Shown here piece by piece: positions 17,995-26,694 of a stretch of 64,000 nucleotides of DNA. The stretch comes from Sphingobium sp. MI1205 (lineage in GTDB: Bacteria > Pseudomonadota > Alphaproteobacteria > Sphingomonadales > Sphingomonadaceae), in NCBI RefSeq assembly GCF_001563285.1, contig NZ_CP005188.1:2857501-2921500 (forward strand), read 5' to 3'. How positions within the stretch are numbered: position 1 is the first letter of the stretch; each line of letters opens with the position of its first letter. The notes beneath the pieces are model-generated. The model ran no database searches. It worked only from the letters and a program-made list of their open reading frames with translations, and was not told where the DNA came from. A program made the translations under genes and the position numbers.

Positions 17995-18720
17995 ATGACC
18001 GAAGCAGTGGCGATCGAAACGCATAGTTTTCGGGATTTGCGCGCCTTTGCGCGCGCCGCCACGATAGCGGCAGATGGCCATGGCGACCCGTTTCTTGCCA
18101 GCCGCGCCGCCCTTGACCTGCCCCAGGGGCCAGTTTCGGTCTATCTGATCGCCCTGCCCCAGGGGCGCGGCCGGGTCCAGAACCTGCCGGACGATGAATT
18201 CCTCATCTTGATCGACGGAGCGCTGACACTGGAGACCAGCGACAGCACGACCCAGATTGCGCCACACCAGAGCGTTGTCGTGACCAAAGGCACCGGCTTC
18301 GCATGGTCCTCACGCGAGGGCGCGCGCCTGATCGCGATGCGCCGCAACGGCAGCCCCGATGCTGAGCCGGCCATCATCCCCATCGATGAGAGCGCGCCTC
18401 TAGAACCTTCAGGCGCGCCGCTTGCCGAATTGCTGGTCGGCCCCACCCCCAATTGCCGCAATTTTACCGACTATCGGTCGGGCGATGGGGAATTTGTCTG
18501 CGGCACGTGGGATTCGACACCCTATCACCGCCTGCCCATGCCGTACCGCCACTATGAACTGATGCACCTGCTGGAAGGCAGCGTCACCTTCGTCGATGGT
18601 GCTGGCCGTGAGGGCAGCTTTGCCAGGGGCGACATCTTCCTGGTCGAGCAGGGCGCACATTGCAGCTGGGAAAGCCGGGAACATGTGAAAAAGGTCTACG
18701 CCATCTATCGCCCCATTTGA
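17995..18720 (+). CDS. bicupin protein of unknown function
   Basis: A 241-residue protein with two tandem cupin domains (about residues 45-115 and 165-241). The N-terminal copy (EFLILIDGALTLET, then QSVVVTKGTGFAWS) lacks the usual His pair. The C-terminal copy reads YRHYELMHLLEGSVTFVDG and GDIFLVEQGAHCSWES, close to cupin_3/EutQ-like domains, and could bind metal through His and Glu. No signal peptide is visible. Its neighbours (DAHP synthase, ParA) suggest no substrate. The C-terminal copy is more likely the active one. Confidence 0.7.
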   Translation: MTEAVAIETHSFRDLRAFARAATIAADGHGDPFLASRAALDLPQGPVSVYLIALPQGRGRVQNLPDDEFLILIDGALTLETSDSTTQIAPHQSVVVTKGTGFAWSSREGARLIAMRRNGSPDAEPAIIPIDESAPLEPSGAPLAELLVGPTPNCRNFTDYRSGDGEFVCGTWDSTPYHRLPMPYRHYELMHLLEGSVTFVDGAGREGSFARGDIFLVEQGAHCSWESREHVKKVYAIYRPI

Positions 18721-18830
18721 CAGGGCTGCGCGGCCCTGCCTCCCCCTTCCGCCGCGCGGCCCGTCACATGGGCGTAACAATGTCATGATTGGGCGCTTGC
18801 TTTCGCGGTGCAGCAATATAGCCTCCGCTC

Positions 18831-19580
18831 ATGGCAAAGGAACCGCAGTTGGCGACCATCGCCGTCTACAGCCTCAAGGGGGGTGTTGGCAAAACCACCT
18901 TCGCGATCAATCTCGCCTGGGCGTCGGCCAACATTTCGAAAAGGCGCACGCTGCTGTGGGATCTTGATCCACAGGCGGCGTCCAGCTGGCTGCTGTCGAC
19001 CGATGCTGAAAGCCGCGACGCCGCGCAGGCAATCTTCAGCAAGGATGTCGATGTCCGCAAGCTGATCCAGCCTTCGACGGTGGCGGGTCTCGATCTGATC
19101 GCCGCCGACACATCGCTGCGCAGCCTCGACCACCTGTTCCGCGAGATGGACAAGAAGAAGCGGCTGGCCAAGCTGATCGAAAGCCTTGGCAAAGAATATG
19201 ACCGCATCATCCTGGACTGTCCCCCCGGTTTGACTGAAACCAGCGAGCAGGTGCTGCGCGCCGCGGACATGATCGTGATCCCGGTCATCCCCTCGCCCCT
19301 CGCCCAGCGCGCCATGGGGGAAGTCGCCCGCTATCTGGTGCAGCGCGGCGGCACGCATCCGCCGATCATGCCCGTATATTCCATGGTCGATCGCCGCCGT
19401 GCGCTCCATCGCGCCGCGATCGAGGCCCAGCCCGGCTGGCCCGCCATCCCCATGGCGAGTGCCGTTGAACAGATGGCCGTACGCCGCAAGCCATTGGGCG
19501 CCTTCGCCGCCAATTCGCCGTCCGCCCAGGCCTTCGCCAGCATGTGGACAGGCATCGAACGGCAATTACAGACGCGCTAG
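18831..19580 (+). CDS. orphan ParA-family ATPase
   Basis: A 249-residue deviant Walker-A ATPase. KGGVGKTT (residues 16-23) carries the signature lysine pair; LLWDLDPQAASSWLL is switch I/A', and YDRIILDCPPGLTE the Walker B. No ParB, centromere-like repeat or replication gene lies beside it, so it is not a standard segregation pair. A cargo-positioning role (as for MipZ, PpfA or TlpT-type ParAs) is possible but unproven. Its stop codon overlaps head-on with that of the minus-strand GGDEF-EAL gene in a shared CTAG. Confidence 0.85.
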   Translation: MAKEPQLATIAVYSLKGGVGKTTFAINLAWASANISKRRTLLWDLDPQAASSWLLSTDAESRDAAQAIFSKDVDVRKLIQPSTVAGLDLIAADTSLRSLDHLFREMDKKKRLAKLIESLGKEYDRIILDCPPGLTETSEQVLRAADMIVIPVIPSPLAQRAMGEVARYLVQRGGTHPPIMPVYSMVDRRRALHRAAIEAQPGWPAIPMASAVEQMAVRRKPLGAFAANSPSAQAFASMWTGIERQLQTR

Positions 19581-21940
19581 GCCCGAGCGCGCAGTTGATC
19601 CGCCGGAAATAGCGCAGCCGCCTCCGCCGCAGGCATCGGGCGGCCGAAATAATAGCCCTGAATCTTTCGGCAGCCCAATTCCCGAACCATGGCCAGTTCG
19701 GCCTCCGTTTCGACGCCTTCGGCTGTCGTCGCCATCCCCAGGCTGTCGGCCAGCGTCACCACGGCGCGGATGATGGCCAGGCTCTCCGCCTTTTTCTGGG
19801 ACGCGCCGACCACGAAGCTGCGGTCGATCTTGATCGTGTTGAAGCGCGTGCGGCTGAGATAGCCCAGCGACGAATAGCCGGTGCCGAAATCGTCGAGCGA
19901 GAGATGGATGCCAAGCGTCAGAAGCTGATCCAATATCTTGATGGCGCCCGTGTCCGCATTGACGAACACGCTTTCCGTCACTTCCAGCTCCAGCCGCTGC
20001 GCCTCCAGTCCGCTCTGCGCGAGGGCGGACACTACCGCCGCGACGAAACTGGGATGCGCCAGCTGTTCGGCCGACACATTGACGGCGACGCGCACATGGG
20101 CGGGCCAGCGCACCGCTTCCGCGCAGGCCGTGCGCAACACCCACTCGCCGATTGGCCCGATCAAGCGGGCGTCCTCCGCCACCGGGACGAATTTCGCAGG
20201 CGAAACCGGGCCGAGTTCGGGGTGCGTCCAGCGCAACAACGCCTCAAATCCAAGGATCTCGCTGGACGCGGCGTCGACTACCGGCTGGTAGACGACATGC
20301 AACTGGTTCCCGTCCAGTGCTTCACGCAGCGCCAGTTCCAGCCGCCGCCTTTCCTCCGCCTGGGCGTGAAGCTGCGGTTCATAGGCACAGTGAATGCCGC
20401 CGCCCTCCCCCTTGGCGCGGTAGAGCGCCAGGTCGGCGCTGCGGATCAGCGCTTCGGAATCGCCGCCGTCGGTGGACGAGACCGCCGATCCCACCGATGC
20501 GCCGATATAGAGCATGTGCGCATCGACCTGGTAAGGCACGGACAGTCCGCCGATAATGGCGCCCGCGAGCCGCGATACGGCATGCTCGTCGAACAGCCGG
20601 GGGATCACCACGGCAAATTCGTCACCGCCGATCCGCCCGCAAAATTCCGGTCCCGTGCAGATGTGCCGCAGCCGCCGCGCGACCTGGCTCAAAAGTTTGT
20701 CGCCAATCTGGTGGCCAAGCGTGTCGTTGACTGCCTTGAACCTGTCGAGGTCGATCATCAGGAACGCGCAACCGGGCGAGCGCTGGCGAGTCTCCGCCAT
20801 CGCACGATCCAGCACATCGCGTAAATGCGTGCGATTGGGCAAGCCAGTCAGGGAATCGAAGCTGGCCAGCTGCGCGATCCTGTCGGCGGACTCGCGCTGG
20901 GACGTGATATCGGACCCGACGCCGCGGAAGCCGAGGAAGCGTCCATCATCGCCATGACGCGGCGAAGCGGACAGTTCCCACCAACGCATTTCTCCCTTCA
21001 CCTCGACCGAGACGGCCAGGTTGCTGAAACTTTCGCGGCGTTTCAACTGGTCCGCCAGGCTATGCAACCCCGCATGGAAATCGCCGGTTTCCCAAGCCTC
21101 GCCCGCCAGTGCCTGCACCAGCAGCATGCCTTCAAGATGCGCAGGCTCCCGCCCCAGGCTCTCGGCAAGGCGCACCGACACGCCGTTCAGACGCCGGGTG
21201 GCGTCCGTCTGCCACAGCCAGTCGGAACCGCCATCCTCATACTCGCGCAGCAACAGGCTCACCACCTCGCTCTTTTCCTCCAGCTGCACGCTGGCGCTAT
21301 GTTCGCGGGCGAAGATCCGCGCGTAGAAGAAGCAGCCGACCAGCAGCAGCAGCGCATATCCGGTCGCGAGCAGCAGCAAAGGAAACTGGCCCGTTTCGTC
21401 GAACAATGCAGGCAGCGCCAACATGCATGGCAACAGGAAACATGTGGTGGACAGTGGCGTCGCGATATAGCTGATCGCGCCACACACCATGACACAGCTG
21501 AAAAGCGTCCAGATCGCCACGACCTGCGACGGATCGCCATGCAACGACAGCAGCTGGATGCACCCCGCCCACAAGAGCCCTTCGCACAAAGCCAGCACGC
21601 CATGCCTGTGCAGGTCCCGTGCAGCAGCCTGGTGCCGCGCCCGGCCCTTGCGCCGCGCCGCCGAAAGGAAATTGACGCTGGTCAGGATGACGAAAGCGGC
21701 GCTCCATGGCGCCAATATCATGGCGGACAGCTGGCTGCCGAAAACCCGCCACAGGAAAGCAATCCCGAACAGGTTCATCGCCAGCCGCAACGGCGCGACG
21801 TTATCGGCGGAACGCAGCTGCGCGCTCATCACGATCAGGCCCGCGCTTACGTGCGACGCGGGAAAGCCCATCATCGCACGTAGCGGCACGCGCACCTGTT
21901 GCGCTGATTCATTGGCGGGACTGGCTTTTTGGCTTTCCAC
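19577..21940 (-). CDS. membrane GGDEF-EAL cyclic-di-GMP protein with PAS region
   Basis: A 787-residue protein: several hydrophobic helices (about residues 25-210), a PAS-like segment (about 235-350, ending FRGVGSDITSQRE), a GGDEF domain with intact GRIGGDEFAVVIP, and an EAL domain. The EAL set is complete: EALLRW, VNVSAEQL, LELEVTES, LDDFGTGYSS, IKIDRSF, TAEGVET and QGYYF. The RxxD inhibitory site expected five residues before GGDEF reads TGPE, so product feedback is probably missing. Both synthesis and breakdown of c-di-GMP are possible. The start is GTG at 21940; an internal ATG at residue 24 is an alternative. Confidence 0.92.
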   Translation of the reverse strand: MESQKASPANESAQQVRVPLRAMMGFPASHVSAGLIVMSAQLRSADNVAPLRLAMNLFGIAFLWRVFGSQLSAMILAPWSAAFVILTSVNFLSAARRKGRARHQAAARDLHRHGVLALCEGLLWAGCIQLLSLHGDPSQVVAIWTLFSCVMVCGAISYIATPLSTTCFLLPCMLALPALFDETGQFPLLLLATGYALLLLVGCFFYARIFAREHSASVQLEEKSEVVSLLLREYEDGGSDWLWQTDATRRLNGVSVRLAESLGREPAHLEGMLLVQALAGEAWETGDFHAGLHSLADQLKRRESFSNLAVSVEVKGEMRWWELSASPRHGDDGRFLGFRGVGSDITSQRESADRIAQLASFDSLTGLPNRTHLRDVLDRAMAETRQRSPGCAFLMIDLDRFKAVNDTLGHQIGDKLLSQVARRLRHICTGPEFCGRIGGDEFAVVIPRLFDEHAVSRLAGAIIGGLSVPYQVDAHMLYIGASVGSAVSSTDGGDSEALIRSADLALYRAKGEGGGIHCAYEPQLHAQAEERRRLELALREALDGNQLHVVYQPVVDAASSEILGFEALLRWTHPELGPVSPAKFVPVAEDARLIGPIGEWVLRTACAEAVRWPAHVRVAVNVSAEQLAHPSFVAAVVSALAQSGLEAQRLELEVTESVFVNADTGAIKILDQLLTLGIHLSLDDFGTGYSSLGYLSRTRFNTIKIDRSFVVGASQKKAESLAIIRAVVTLADSLGMATTAEGVETEAELAMVRELGCRKIQGYYFGRPMPAAEAAALFPADQLRARA

Positions 21941-21998
21941 GCGCCCGTTCTATCAACGAGCGGTTAGCAATCCGTAACAATCCAGCGATGGCGCCGCG

Positions 21999-23738
21999 TC
22001 AGGCGGCGATGTCGTAGGGCCGGATTTCGCCGGTCAGGTAGAGATTGCGCGCCTTCGACCGGCTCAACTTGCCGGAGCTGGTGCGCGGCAGGGTGCGCGG
22101 GGGCACCAGTTCCACGACGCAGTTCATGCCCGTGATCGCCCGGACCCGTTCACGGATCTGGTCGCGCAGGCGCGTGCGCTCATCATTGTCGGAGGTCCGG
22201 CAATGCACCAGCACGGCGGGGGCTTCCTCGCCACCGGGCGTGGTGATCGCGAAGGCGGCGATGTCACCCTGCTTGAAGCCGGGCAGCTGCTCCACCGCCC
22301 ATTCGATATCCTGCGGCCAGTGATTCTTGCCGTTGATGATGATCATGTCCTTGGCGCGGCCGACAATATAGAGATAGCCGTCGCTCAGATAACCCATGTC
22401 CCCCGTGTCCAGCCAGCCGTCGGCCATGCAGGCGTCGGTCGCTTCCTGGTCACGGAAATAACCGACCATGAGGCTGGGACCAGTGGTCCACACCTTGCCG
22501 ATCTGCCGCTCGTTCAGCTTCGCTCCATCCTCGTCGCGAATTTCGACGATCATGTCGCGCGCGGGTTTGCCGCAGTTGACGATGGAGCGGAAGCGCTGCG
22601 GACGCCCCTCGGTCGCGTCGCCGCCGGACAGGTCGGTTTCCTCGACCAACTCGACGATGATGCCTTCGCCCGGCGGCATGATCGTGACGGCCAGCGTCGC
22701 TTCCGCCAGGCCATAGCTGGGCAGGAACGCCCTGGGGCTGAAACCCGCGTCGGCAAAGGCATCGACGAAGCTCTGCATCACATCCGGCCGGATCATGTCC
22801 GCGCCATTGCCGGCCAGCCGCCAGCGCGACAGGTCGAACCGGTCCTGCGCCTTGGTCTGGCTCGACATGCGGCGGGCGCAAATGTCATAGCCAAAGGTCG
22901 GCGAATAGCTGATCGACGTGCCTTCATTGCGGCTGATGAGGTCAAGCCACGCCAGCGGGCGACGCGCAAAATCCTCGGTCTTCATGTAATCGGTCGATAC
23001 CTGGTTGGCGACGACCGACAGGAAGCAGCCGACCAGACCCATGTCATGATACCAGGGCAGCCAGCTGATGCAGCGATCGCTGTCCTGCAATTCCATGCCA
23101 TGGCTGTGCGCGGCGAGATTGCTCAGCAGCGCATGGTGCGTGACGGCCACGCCATGCGGAAAACGGGTCGAACCGCTGCTATATTGCAGATAGGCGATTT
23201 CATGCGGCTGCGCCTGTGGCAAGTCCGCAGGGATGACATCGCGCGCGATGAAATCCTCGAACGCGATGCTTTCGACATTCTTCTGACGGCCAGACTCTCC
23301 GGCCATCTCCTCCAGTTCCTTGGGGAACAGGAACAGCATCGGGTCGCAACTCGACAGCTGGACATTCAGCTGGTCGATATAGCTTTCCTTGCCGCCGAAG
23401 CTGGTCGGCAGCGGCAGCGGCACGGGCCATGCGCCAGCATAAATGATACCGAAGAAAAGCTGCGCGAAGTCGGGACCGGTCTCGGCCACTAGCGCAACGC
23501 GATCTTCCGGCTTCACCCCATGAGCGATCAGCCGATGAGCGCAGGCGACCGCGTCGTCCCGCAATTCGGAAAAAGGATAGGGCCGCGCCAGATTGCCACG
23601 CGCGTCGTGGAAATTCAGGCCGCGCTGCCCCTGCGCCGCATAGTCGAGCGCTTCGCCCAGCGTTCCGAAATCGGAAAATCGCCGCGGAAGGACGTCATTG
23701 GTCGGCGTAGGTGCGATCATGCTTTGCGAACCCGTCAT
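21999..23738 (-). CDS. fatty acyl-AMP ligase
   Basis: A 579-residue ANL-superfamily adenylating enzyme. The ATP P-loop appears as YLQYSSGSTRFPHGVAVTH, then LPWYHDMGLVGCFLS and SYGLAEATLAV; the C-terminal subdomain has DTGDMGYLSDGYLYIVGRAK and IIINGKNHWPQDIE. These, and the FGGKESYIDQL insertion region, fit fatty acyl-AMP ligases (FAAL/FadD32-like) that load acyl carrier proteins, rather than acyl-CoA synthetases. In sphingolipid makers such an enzyme can feed serine palmitoyltransferase, but no acp or spt gene is adjacent. The ATG at 23738 has GGGTGA seven bases upstream; one at 23768 does not. Confidence 0.85.
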   Translation of the reverse strand: MTGSQSMIAPTPTNDVLPRRFSDFGTLGEALDYAAQGQRGLNFHDARGNLARPYPFSELRDDAVACAHRLIAHGVKPEDRVALVAETGPDFAQLFFGIIYAGAWPVPLPLPTSFGGKESYIDQLNVQLSSCDPMLFLFPKELEEMAGESGRQKNVESIAFEDFIARDVIPADLPQAQPHEIAYLQYSSGSTRFPHGVAVTHHALLSNLAAHSHGMELQDSDRCISWLPWYHDMGLVGCFLSVVANQVSTDYMKTEDFARRPLAWLDLISRNEGTSISYSPTFGYDICARRMSSQTKAQDRFDLSRWRLAGNGADMIRPDVMQSFVDAFADAGFSPRAFLPSYGLAEATLAVTIMPPGEGIIVELVEETDLSGGDATEGRPQRFRSIVNCGKPARDMIVEIRDEDGAKLNERQIGKVWTTGPSLMVGYFRDQEATDACMADGWLDTGDMGYLSDGYLYIVGRAKDMIIINGKNHWPQDIEWAVEQLPGFKQGDIAAFAITTPGGEEAPAVLVHCRTSDNDERTRLRDQIRERVRAITGMNCVVELVPPRTLPRTSSGKLSRSKARNLYLTGEIRPYDIAA

Positions 23739-23921
23739 ATTGGTGTCACCCAATGTCAATCTTGTCATCCGGGCGGCCCGCTATCATCTTTGCAGCACGG
23801 ATGCACCGGATAGTTGCATTCCAGTGTCGCCTTCTACATCACAAGGCGCGGTAAAATTCCGGCCCCACTGTGGCATAATCAAGGCGGCAGTTGCATAAAC
23901 GGTAGCCATGAAGGCGCTCAT

Positions 23922-24446
23922 ATGACCGGCAAACGGCCCCGTCCTCCGCTTGATAGCGACAGTATGCGCGATATGGCCTTGCGCTATGTCAGCCGCTTTG
24001 CGACCAGCAGGGCGAAGCTGCTGACCTATCTCAACCGCAAGTTGCAGGAACGCGGATGGGCGGGCGAAGGCGCGCCGCAGCCGGACGTCCTCGTCGAGCG
24101 GCTGGCCGAACTGCGCTATGTCGATGACCGCAGCTTCGCCGTGATGAAGAGCGCTTCCTTGACCCGGCGGGGCTATGGCGCCCGCCGCGTGACCGACACC
24201 CTGCGCGCAGACGGCATCGCCGAAGCTGATCGCGAAGAAGCGGACGCCAATACGCAGGGCGAGGCCTGGGCAGCCGCAGAACGCTTCGCCCGCCGCAAGC
24301 GCCTCGGCCCTTATGCGCAGGCGAGGCCTGATCCCAGGCAGCGCGAAAAATGGATCGCAGCCTTCCTGCGCGCTGGCCACAGCTATGCCATGGCGCGCCG
24401 CTGGACCGACGCTGTCCCCGGCGAGCCGCCGGAGCCGCAGGAATAA
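23922..24446 (+). CDS. recX: RecX family regulatory protein
   Basis: A 174-residue protein built of three-helix RecX repeats: AL-RYVSRFATSRAKLLTYL (about 16-36), VERLAELRYVDDRSFAVM (about 56-73), RRGYGARRVTDTLRADGI, and a final IAAFLRAGHSYAMARRW. RecX binds inside the RecA filament groove and limits recombination. recA is not next to it, as is common in this group. The ATG at 23922 is chosen because upstream codons lack homology; it forms an alternative with ATG codons further upstream. No LexA-type site was seen in the 150 bp before it. Confidence 0.8.
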   Translation: MTGKRPRPPLDSDSMRDMALRYVSRFATSRAKLLTYLNRKLQERGWAGEGAPQPDVLVERLAELRYVDDRSFAVMKSASLTRRGYGARRVTDTLRADGIAEADREEADANTQGEAWAAAERFARRKRLGPYAQARPDPRQREKWIAAFLRAGHSYAMARRWTDAVPGEPPEPQE

Positions 24447-24516
24447 GGGGGTTAACGCGAAGCTGCGCGAACAGAAACTGTGGCGTCCGCCCCTGCCGAT
24501 AGGCTAACCCATCGGC

Positions 24517-25044
24517 ATGCGGATCATCCCCACCCTGCTCCTCGCCCTTCTCGCCGCCTGCTCCCAGACAGCGCCCACATCCGAAAAGGCCCCCGCGGCC
24601 GCGACGCAGCAGAGTGCCCTTCTCCCGCTCATGATACAGGGCGCGAAGGGCACTCATCGCTTCGCTGTTGAAACAGCCCTCACCGCAAAGGAGCAGGCAC
24701 AAGGCCTCATGTTCCGCAAGTCGCTGGATGCCGACGGGGGCATGCTGTTCCCGATGAATCCGCCGCGCATCGCCAGTTTCTGGATGAAGAATACGGTCAT
24801 CCCGCTGGACATGCTGTTCATCCGCACCGATGGCAGCATCGCCTTTATCGCCGCCAACACCGAACCCTATTCCCGCGAACCTGTGTCGGCAGGCGTTCCC
24901 GTTGCCGCCGTCCTTGAACTGCGCGGCGGGCGGGCGGCGGAGCTTGGCATAGCGGAGGGGGATCGCGTCTCCTGGGGCCGGTGCGCCGACCCGGCGGAAA
25001 AGAGCCATCCGGGCGTCGATTTCTGCCCGGCGCAGGCGCGCTGA
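24517..25044 (+). CDS. DUF192 lipoprotein
   Basis: A 175-residue protein with a lipoprotein signal (LLAAC, lipidated C15). The DUF192 domain spans about residues 36-155: HRFAVETALTAKEQAQGLMFR, the FPMNPPRIASFWMKNTVIPLDMLF core, and AVLELRGGRAAELGIAEGD. Structures of this family show a small beta fold whose role is unknown. It lies 70 bp after recX and 50 bp before the NDUFA12-like gene, all on one strand. Confidence 0.85.
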   Translation: MRIIPTLLLALLAACSQTAPTSEKAPAAATQQSALLPLMIQGAKGTHRFAVETALTAKEQAQGLMFRKSLDADGGMLFPMNPPRIASFWMKNTVIPLDMLFIRTDGSIAFIAANTEPYSREPVSAGVPVAAVLELRGGRAAELGIAEGDRVSWGRCADPAEKSHPGVDFCPAQAR

Positions 25045-25094
25045 CGCCATATCCGCCTTGCCAATCCCTTGCCTCGGGCTTAAGCGCAAGCCCC

Positions 25095-25493
25095 ATGGGA
25101 ATCCTGGCCAATATCTTCACCTGGTGGAATGGCGCGACCATCGGCACCGCACTCTACACCTCTCGCAAAGGCAAGAAGGTGGGCGAAGACCATCAGGGCA
25201 ATATCTATTATGAAGGCGGCACGGACGTCCACGGCCACGCCCGCCGCTGGGTGATCTACAACGGCGGGAACGACGCCAGCCGCGTGCCGTCCGAATGGCA
25301 TGGCTGGCTGCATCACACAATTGATGGGACGCCGGAAAGCTTCCTGCCTCCTGCGCGCATATGGGAACGCGACTATACCCCGAATGCGACGGGCACGGCC
25401 AATGCCTACCGCCCTTCGGGTGCGCTGGAAAAGGGCGGCCAGCGCCAGCGCGCGACCGGGGACTATGAAGCGTGGAGTCCCGACGCATCATGA
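25095..25493 (+). CDS. NDUFA12-family protein (complex I accessory)
   Basis: A 132-residue homologue of the mitochondrial complex I accessory subunit NDUFA12/B17.2. The family pattern is clear: FTWWNGATIGTALYT, VGEDHQGNIYYEGG, RRWVIYNGGNDASRVPSEWHGWLHHT and WERDYTPNATGTANAYRPSG. It probably associates with or assists assembly of NADH:ubiquinone oxidoreductase at the inner membrane. It has no signal peptide. The start at 25095 gives the conserved MGILANIF. Its stop overlaps the next ATG (ATGA). Confidence 0.9.
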   Translation: MGILANIFTWWNGATIGTALYTSRKGKKVGEDHQGNIYYEGGTDVHGHARRWVIYNGGNDASRVPSEWHGWLHHTIDGTPESFLPPARIWERDYTPNATGTANAYRPSGALEKGGQRQRATGDYEAWSPDAS

Positions 25494-26155
25494 TTCGGCG
25501 TCGGGCGGGGACGGTCCTGCCGATCCTGCGCCTTGGGTCGATACTTGGTTCCCTGTCGATGCTGGCTGGGTGCAGCGACGATATCCCGACCGCCAATCAG
25601 ACTGGCCCGGTGAAGATACAGGGCGAGAAGATCCGCAACGGCGGGTCATCCGGGCTGCCCGGCACGCCCATGGAGGAGCGTGTGGCCGTCATCGGCCTCC
25701 TCAACAAGCGCAACGGCATCACCACCGACCTCACCATGAAGCCGGGCGACGCCCTGCGCGCGGGTGATGCGATCGTTCGCCTGCAAGCGTGTGAGACCAG
25801 CGCGCCTTGGGAAAATGTCCAGGAAACCGGGGCCTTCGTGCAGCTGGATGTCCGCAGCACCGCCGACAATAAATGGCGGCGCAACTTTTCCGGCTGGCTG
25901 TTCAAGGAACGGCCCGATCGCAATGTGGTGCAGCACCCGATCTATGACGTCTGGGTCAAGAGTTGCACGATGGCTTGGCCCGAAAGCGGACCCGACACGG
26001 TGAAACTGGGCGGCAAGGGCGAACGTCCCGTCGGCGCATCACCGGCCAGCGGCGCGAATGCCAATTCCGCCCAGGAACCGGAGCCGTCCGCGAGCACGGA
26101 CCTTCCCGCGCCCAGCGACACGCCGCCCAGCGCTCCTTCCAACAATCCCAGATAA
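25490..26155 (+). CDS. DUF2155 exported protein
   Basis: About 221 residues from the ATG at 25490, which overlaps the preceding stop by 4 bp (a GTG at 25472 is also in frame). A hydrophobic start ends in LAGC, so it is probably a lipoprotein. The DUF2155 domain (about residues 65-160) reads VIGLLNKRNGITTDLTMKPG, RLQACETSAPWE, FSGWLFKERPDRNVVQHPIYDVWVKSC. The last 60 residues are low-complexity (Ala, Pro, Ser) and are coded antisense to the 3' end of aat: the two genes share 214 bp tail to tail. Confidence 0.85.
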   Translation: MIRRRAGTVLPILRLGSILGSLSMLAGCSDDIPTANQTGPVKIQGEKIRNGGSSGLPGTPMEERVAVIGLLNKRNGITTDLTMKPGDALRAGDAIVRLQACETSAPWENVQETGAFVQLDVRSTADNKWRRNFSGWLFKERPDRNVVQHPIYDVWVKSCTMAWPESGPDTVKLGGKGERPVGASPASGANANSAQEPEPSASTDLPAPSDTPPSAPSNNPR

Positions 26156-26694
26156 TCGCGCTGGCTGATCTCGATCGCGCCCAATGACCGCAGATGTTCG
26201 GTCATGAACTGGCAATCGAGCAGGGTGAAACCGGCAAAGAGCATCCGGGCCGTCAGCCAGGCGATGGCGACCTTTGACGCGTCGGTCCGCCGCGACACCA
26301 TGCTCTCGCCGAAAAAGGCCTGGCCCAGCGCCACGCCGTAAAGCCCGCCCACCAGTTCCTCGCCGTCCCAGACCTCAACCGAATGGGCAAAGCCGATCTC
26401 GTGCAGGTGACGATAGGTCTGCTCGATCTCTCGATTGATCCATGTCGATGGCCGGTCTTCCGCCGCCTGCGCGCACAGCGAGACGATGCCGCCAAAGTCG
26501 CGATTGGCCGTCACCCGGAACCGCTCCCGCCGGATCGTCCGGGCCAGCGAATGGGACAGGTGAAAACCATGCAGCGGCATGATCGCCCGCCGCTTCGGCT
26601 CGATCCAGTAGACCTCGTCGGCATCCCGATCGTCGGACATGGGAAACACGCCGATGGCATAGGCCTGCAACAGGACCAGAGGGTCGATCGTCAT
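25942..26694 (-). CDS. aat: leucyl/phenylalanyl-tRNA-protein transferase
   Basis: A 250-residue enzyme that adds Leu or Phe to N-terminal Arg/Lys, marking proteins for ClpAP. Family blocks: LLQAYAIGVFPMSDDRD, YWIEPKRRAIMPLHGFHLSHSL, TWINREIEQTYRHLHEIGFAHSVEVWDG, GGLYGVALGQAFFGESM and FTLLDCQFMTEHLRSLGAIEISQRDYLGLL. The usual protein would end about there; the remaining ~70 residues are not conserved and lie antisense to DUF2155. The order NDUFA12-DUF2155-aat is common in alphaproteobacteria. Confidence 0.93.
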   Translation of the reverse strand: MTIDPLVLLQAYAIGVFPMSDDRDADEVYWIEPKRRAIMPLHGFHLSHSLARTIRRERFRVTANRDFGGIVSLCAQAAEDRPSTWINREIEQTYRHLHEIGFAHSVEVWDGEELVGGLYGVALGQAFFGESMVSRRTDASKVAIAWLTARMLFAGFTLLDCQFMTEHLRSLGAIEISQRDYLGLLEGALGGVSLGAGRSVLADGSGSWAELAFAPLAGDAPTGRSPLPPSFTVSGPLSGQAIVQLLTQTS

